Shown piece by piece: positions 17,300 through 18,480 of a stretch of DNA of 18,480 bases (positions are counted from its first letter, which is position 1; each line of letters starts with the position of its first letter). The DNA is from Smittium culicis. Lineage: Eukaryota > Kickxellomycota > Harpellomycetes > Harpellales > Legeriomycetaceae. The stretch spans positions 1 to 18,480 of the forward strand of contig LSSN01001796.1 of NCBI GenBank assembly GCA_001970855.1, written 5' to 3'. The position numbers and the translations under genes were made by a program. The notes beneath the pieces are model-generated. The model made no database searches. It was given only the letters and a program-made list of their open reading frames with translations, and had not been told where the DNA came from.

Positions 17300-18480
17300 T
17301 TGTTGTTGATAGTCTCATTTATGTACTTATTTATAATTTTCATATTAATTTATGATTTTTGATTTTATAATTTTAATATAATTAATTCAAGTTTTACAAT
17401 TTTATTATTTTTTATGACCTTTTTTATGATTTTTGCTTTTGATAAAGCGCTTGAGGCATATTTTTATACTTATTTCACTATATATTTGTGCTAGAGTAAA
17501 TATTTTGAGACATAGTGACTAGTACAATGATTATTGTAAAGCAAAAAATAATAAGGTAATAGAGAAATAATAAAAAGGTTATAATGGTACGACATTTGAC
17601 GTTTATATTTTCACCCATACACTTGAATGCATTAATTGGGCGTATTTTTTAGTTTAATAATTTGGATATATAATTTAGGCACTGATTAATATTGCAATTT
17701 ATAATAATTGACTTTGTAGCGTAAAAGTATTACGGTTCCAATGGTTCCAATGGTTCCAAAAAAGTCAAGAATAATATAAAAAAATGTGTATAATCATGTG
17801 ATACATGCTGTCACAAAAAGGCCAAGAGGTGGGATACGACCATTTATTTAAAACCTCAACCTAATCAAAGTATACCGTGGTAATTAAAATCTCAAGATTT
17901 AATTTTCGAGATACCGCAATATGAAAAACTGCTAGAAAATTCTGGTTATTTTCGACAGGCTCAAAAAAATTTGAGGCTCGTAATTCTTGAGAATTAACAG
18001 AATCAAAAGATATGTAGAGACATATATAAAAATAGTTTTACAAAATTAGTATTTCCATATTTTAAAACAACATATTAAGAAGCGAAATATACATCTCAGT
18101 TCTAAAACGGATTTTAAAATTGATAAATGTAAAAATTATATGTATAACACCTTTCATCCTAGATCTGGACGCTAGAAAGAGAGAATTAATCGTTTTTCGA
18201 ACTATTTTCAGCAGAAATTTCAAATAAATTTTCTCTGTTCTATATATTAATTAGTTTGATCCGAAATCCATCTATACTAATAATTTGTGTTCATTAATAC
18301 GAGATTCGGATGCCATAATACTAGAAATAAAAGAAGGAAATGGTTTTTTATTATTCAAAACTCTAAATAAGAGATACAGGCTACAAACTATCTGCTGAAA
18401 ATAAACAGAACTCATAACGAAAGATTTGAAGAAGGAATTATTATATGGCTAAATTTTACAAATATCAAAAAATATTTTCC
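17300..18480. other. AT-rich stretch, no recognised gene
   Basis: No protein family or RNA gene recognised. Small structures are a 9-bp tandem repeat at 17734-17760 and a hairpin at about 17882-17904 (AATTAAAATCT, CA, AGATTTAATT, one bulge). Another is a short AATTCT/AGAATT palindrome near 17980-17996. A short open run at about 18292-18390 is not distinctive. If the Ty3 relic had a 3' LTR it should fall here, but no match to the upstream flank was seen. Confidence 0.5.
17734..17760 (+). repeat. 9-bp tandem repeat, three units
   Basis: GGTTCCAAT at 17734-17742 and 17743-17751, then GGTTCCAAA at 17752-17760. A minisatellite-like run in non-coding DNA. Confidence 0.8.

Noticed and set aside
1..18480. 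CRISPR array, tRNA, rRNA or prokaryotic operon signals
   Set aside because: No regularly spaced repeats, no cloverleaf with a TTCGA-type arm and no ribosome-binding-site-led gene clusters; all recognisable content is eukaryotic transposon sequence.

Overview
The window is AT-rich eukaryotic DNA (roughly 80% A+T by eye outside one island). I could not support a single intact host gene. What can be recognised is a transposon graveyard with three different element types in different states of decay. The organism cannot be fixed from the sequence. The Gag and reverse transcriptase style of the Ty3-like relic, the DIRS-type element and the piggyBac relic together fit an AT-rich, early-diverging fungus (for example Mucoromycota/Glomeromycotina), but this is an inference of modest confidence.

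Layout. Positions 1-1744 are AT-rich with no recognised gene. Positions 1745-6070 hold a structurally complete DIRS-type tyrosine-recombinase retrotransposon on the minus strand. It has inverted terminal repeats of about 187 bp, an 88-nt internal complementary region that is the inverse of the joined element ends, a Gag, a reverse transcriptase (RT)/RNase H and a tyrosine recombinase. Its base composition is near balanced, unlike everything around it. It is broken by five in-frame stops, one frameshift and an Asp-to-Asn change in RT motif A. Positions 6071-9452 are AT-rich with no recognised gene. A minus-strand piggyBac transposase relic occupies 9453 to about 10860: the C-terminal 315 codons are open, and the N-terminal part is interrupted by a TAG and three TAA codons.

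Positions 10900-14160 are AT-rich, with small repeats: an imperfect direct repeat, several hairpins and a 105-bp foldback whose arms carry TTTAGGG units. From about 14594 to 17299 on the plus strand lies a heavily mutated Ty3/gypsy relic in the order Gag, protease, RT, RNase H, start of integrase. Just upstream is an unidentified 100-codon open frame (14162-14464). The remainder to 18480 has no recognised gene.

Nothing here looks like a working cellular pathway. The points most worth following are the DIRS terminal architecture, the pattern of its disabling mutations (most explainable by C-to-T or G-to-A change), the telomere-motif foldback, and the unexplained open frame beside the Ty3 relic.
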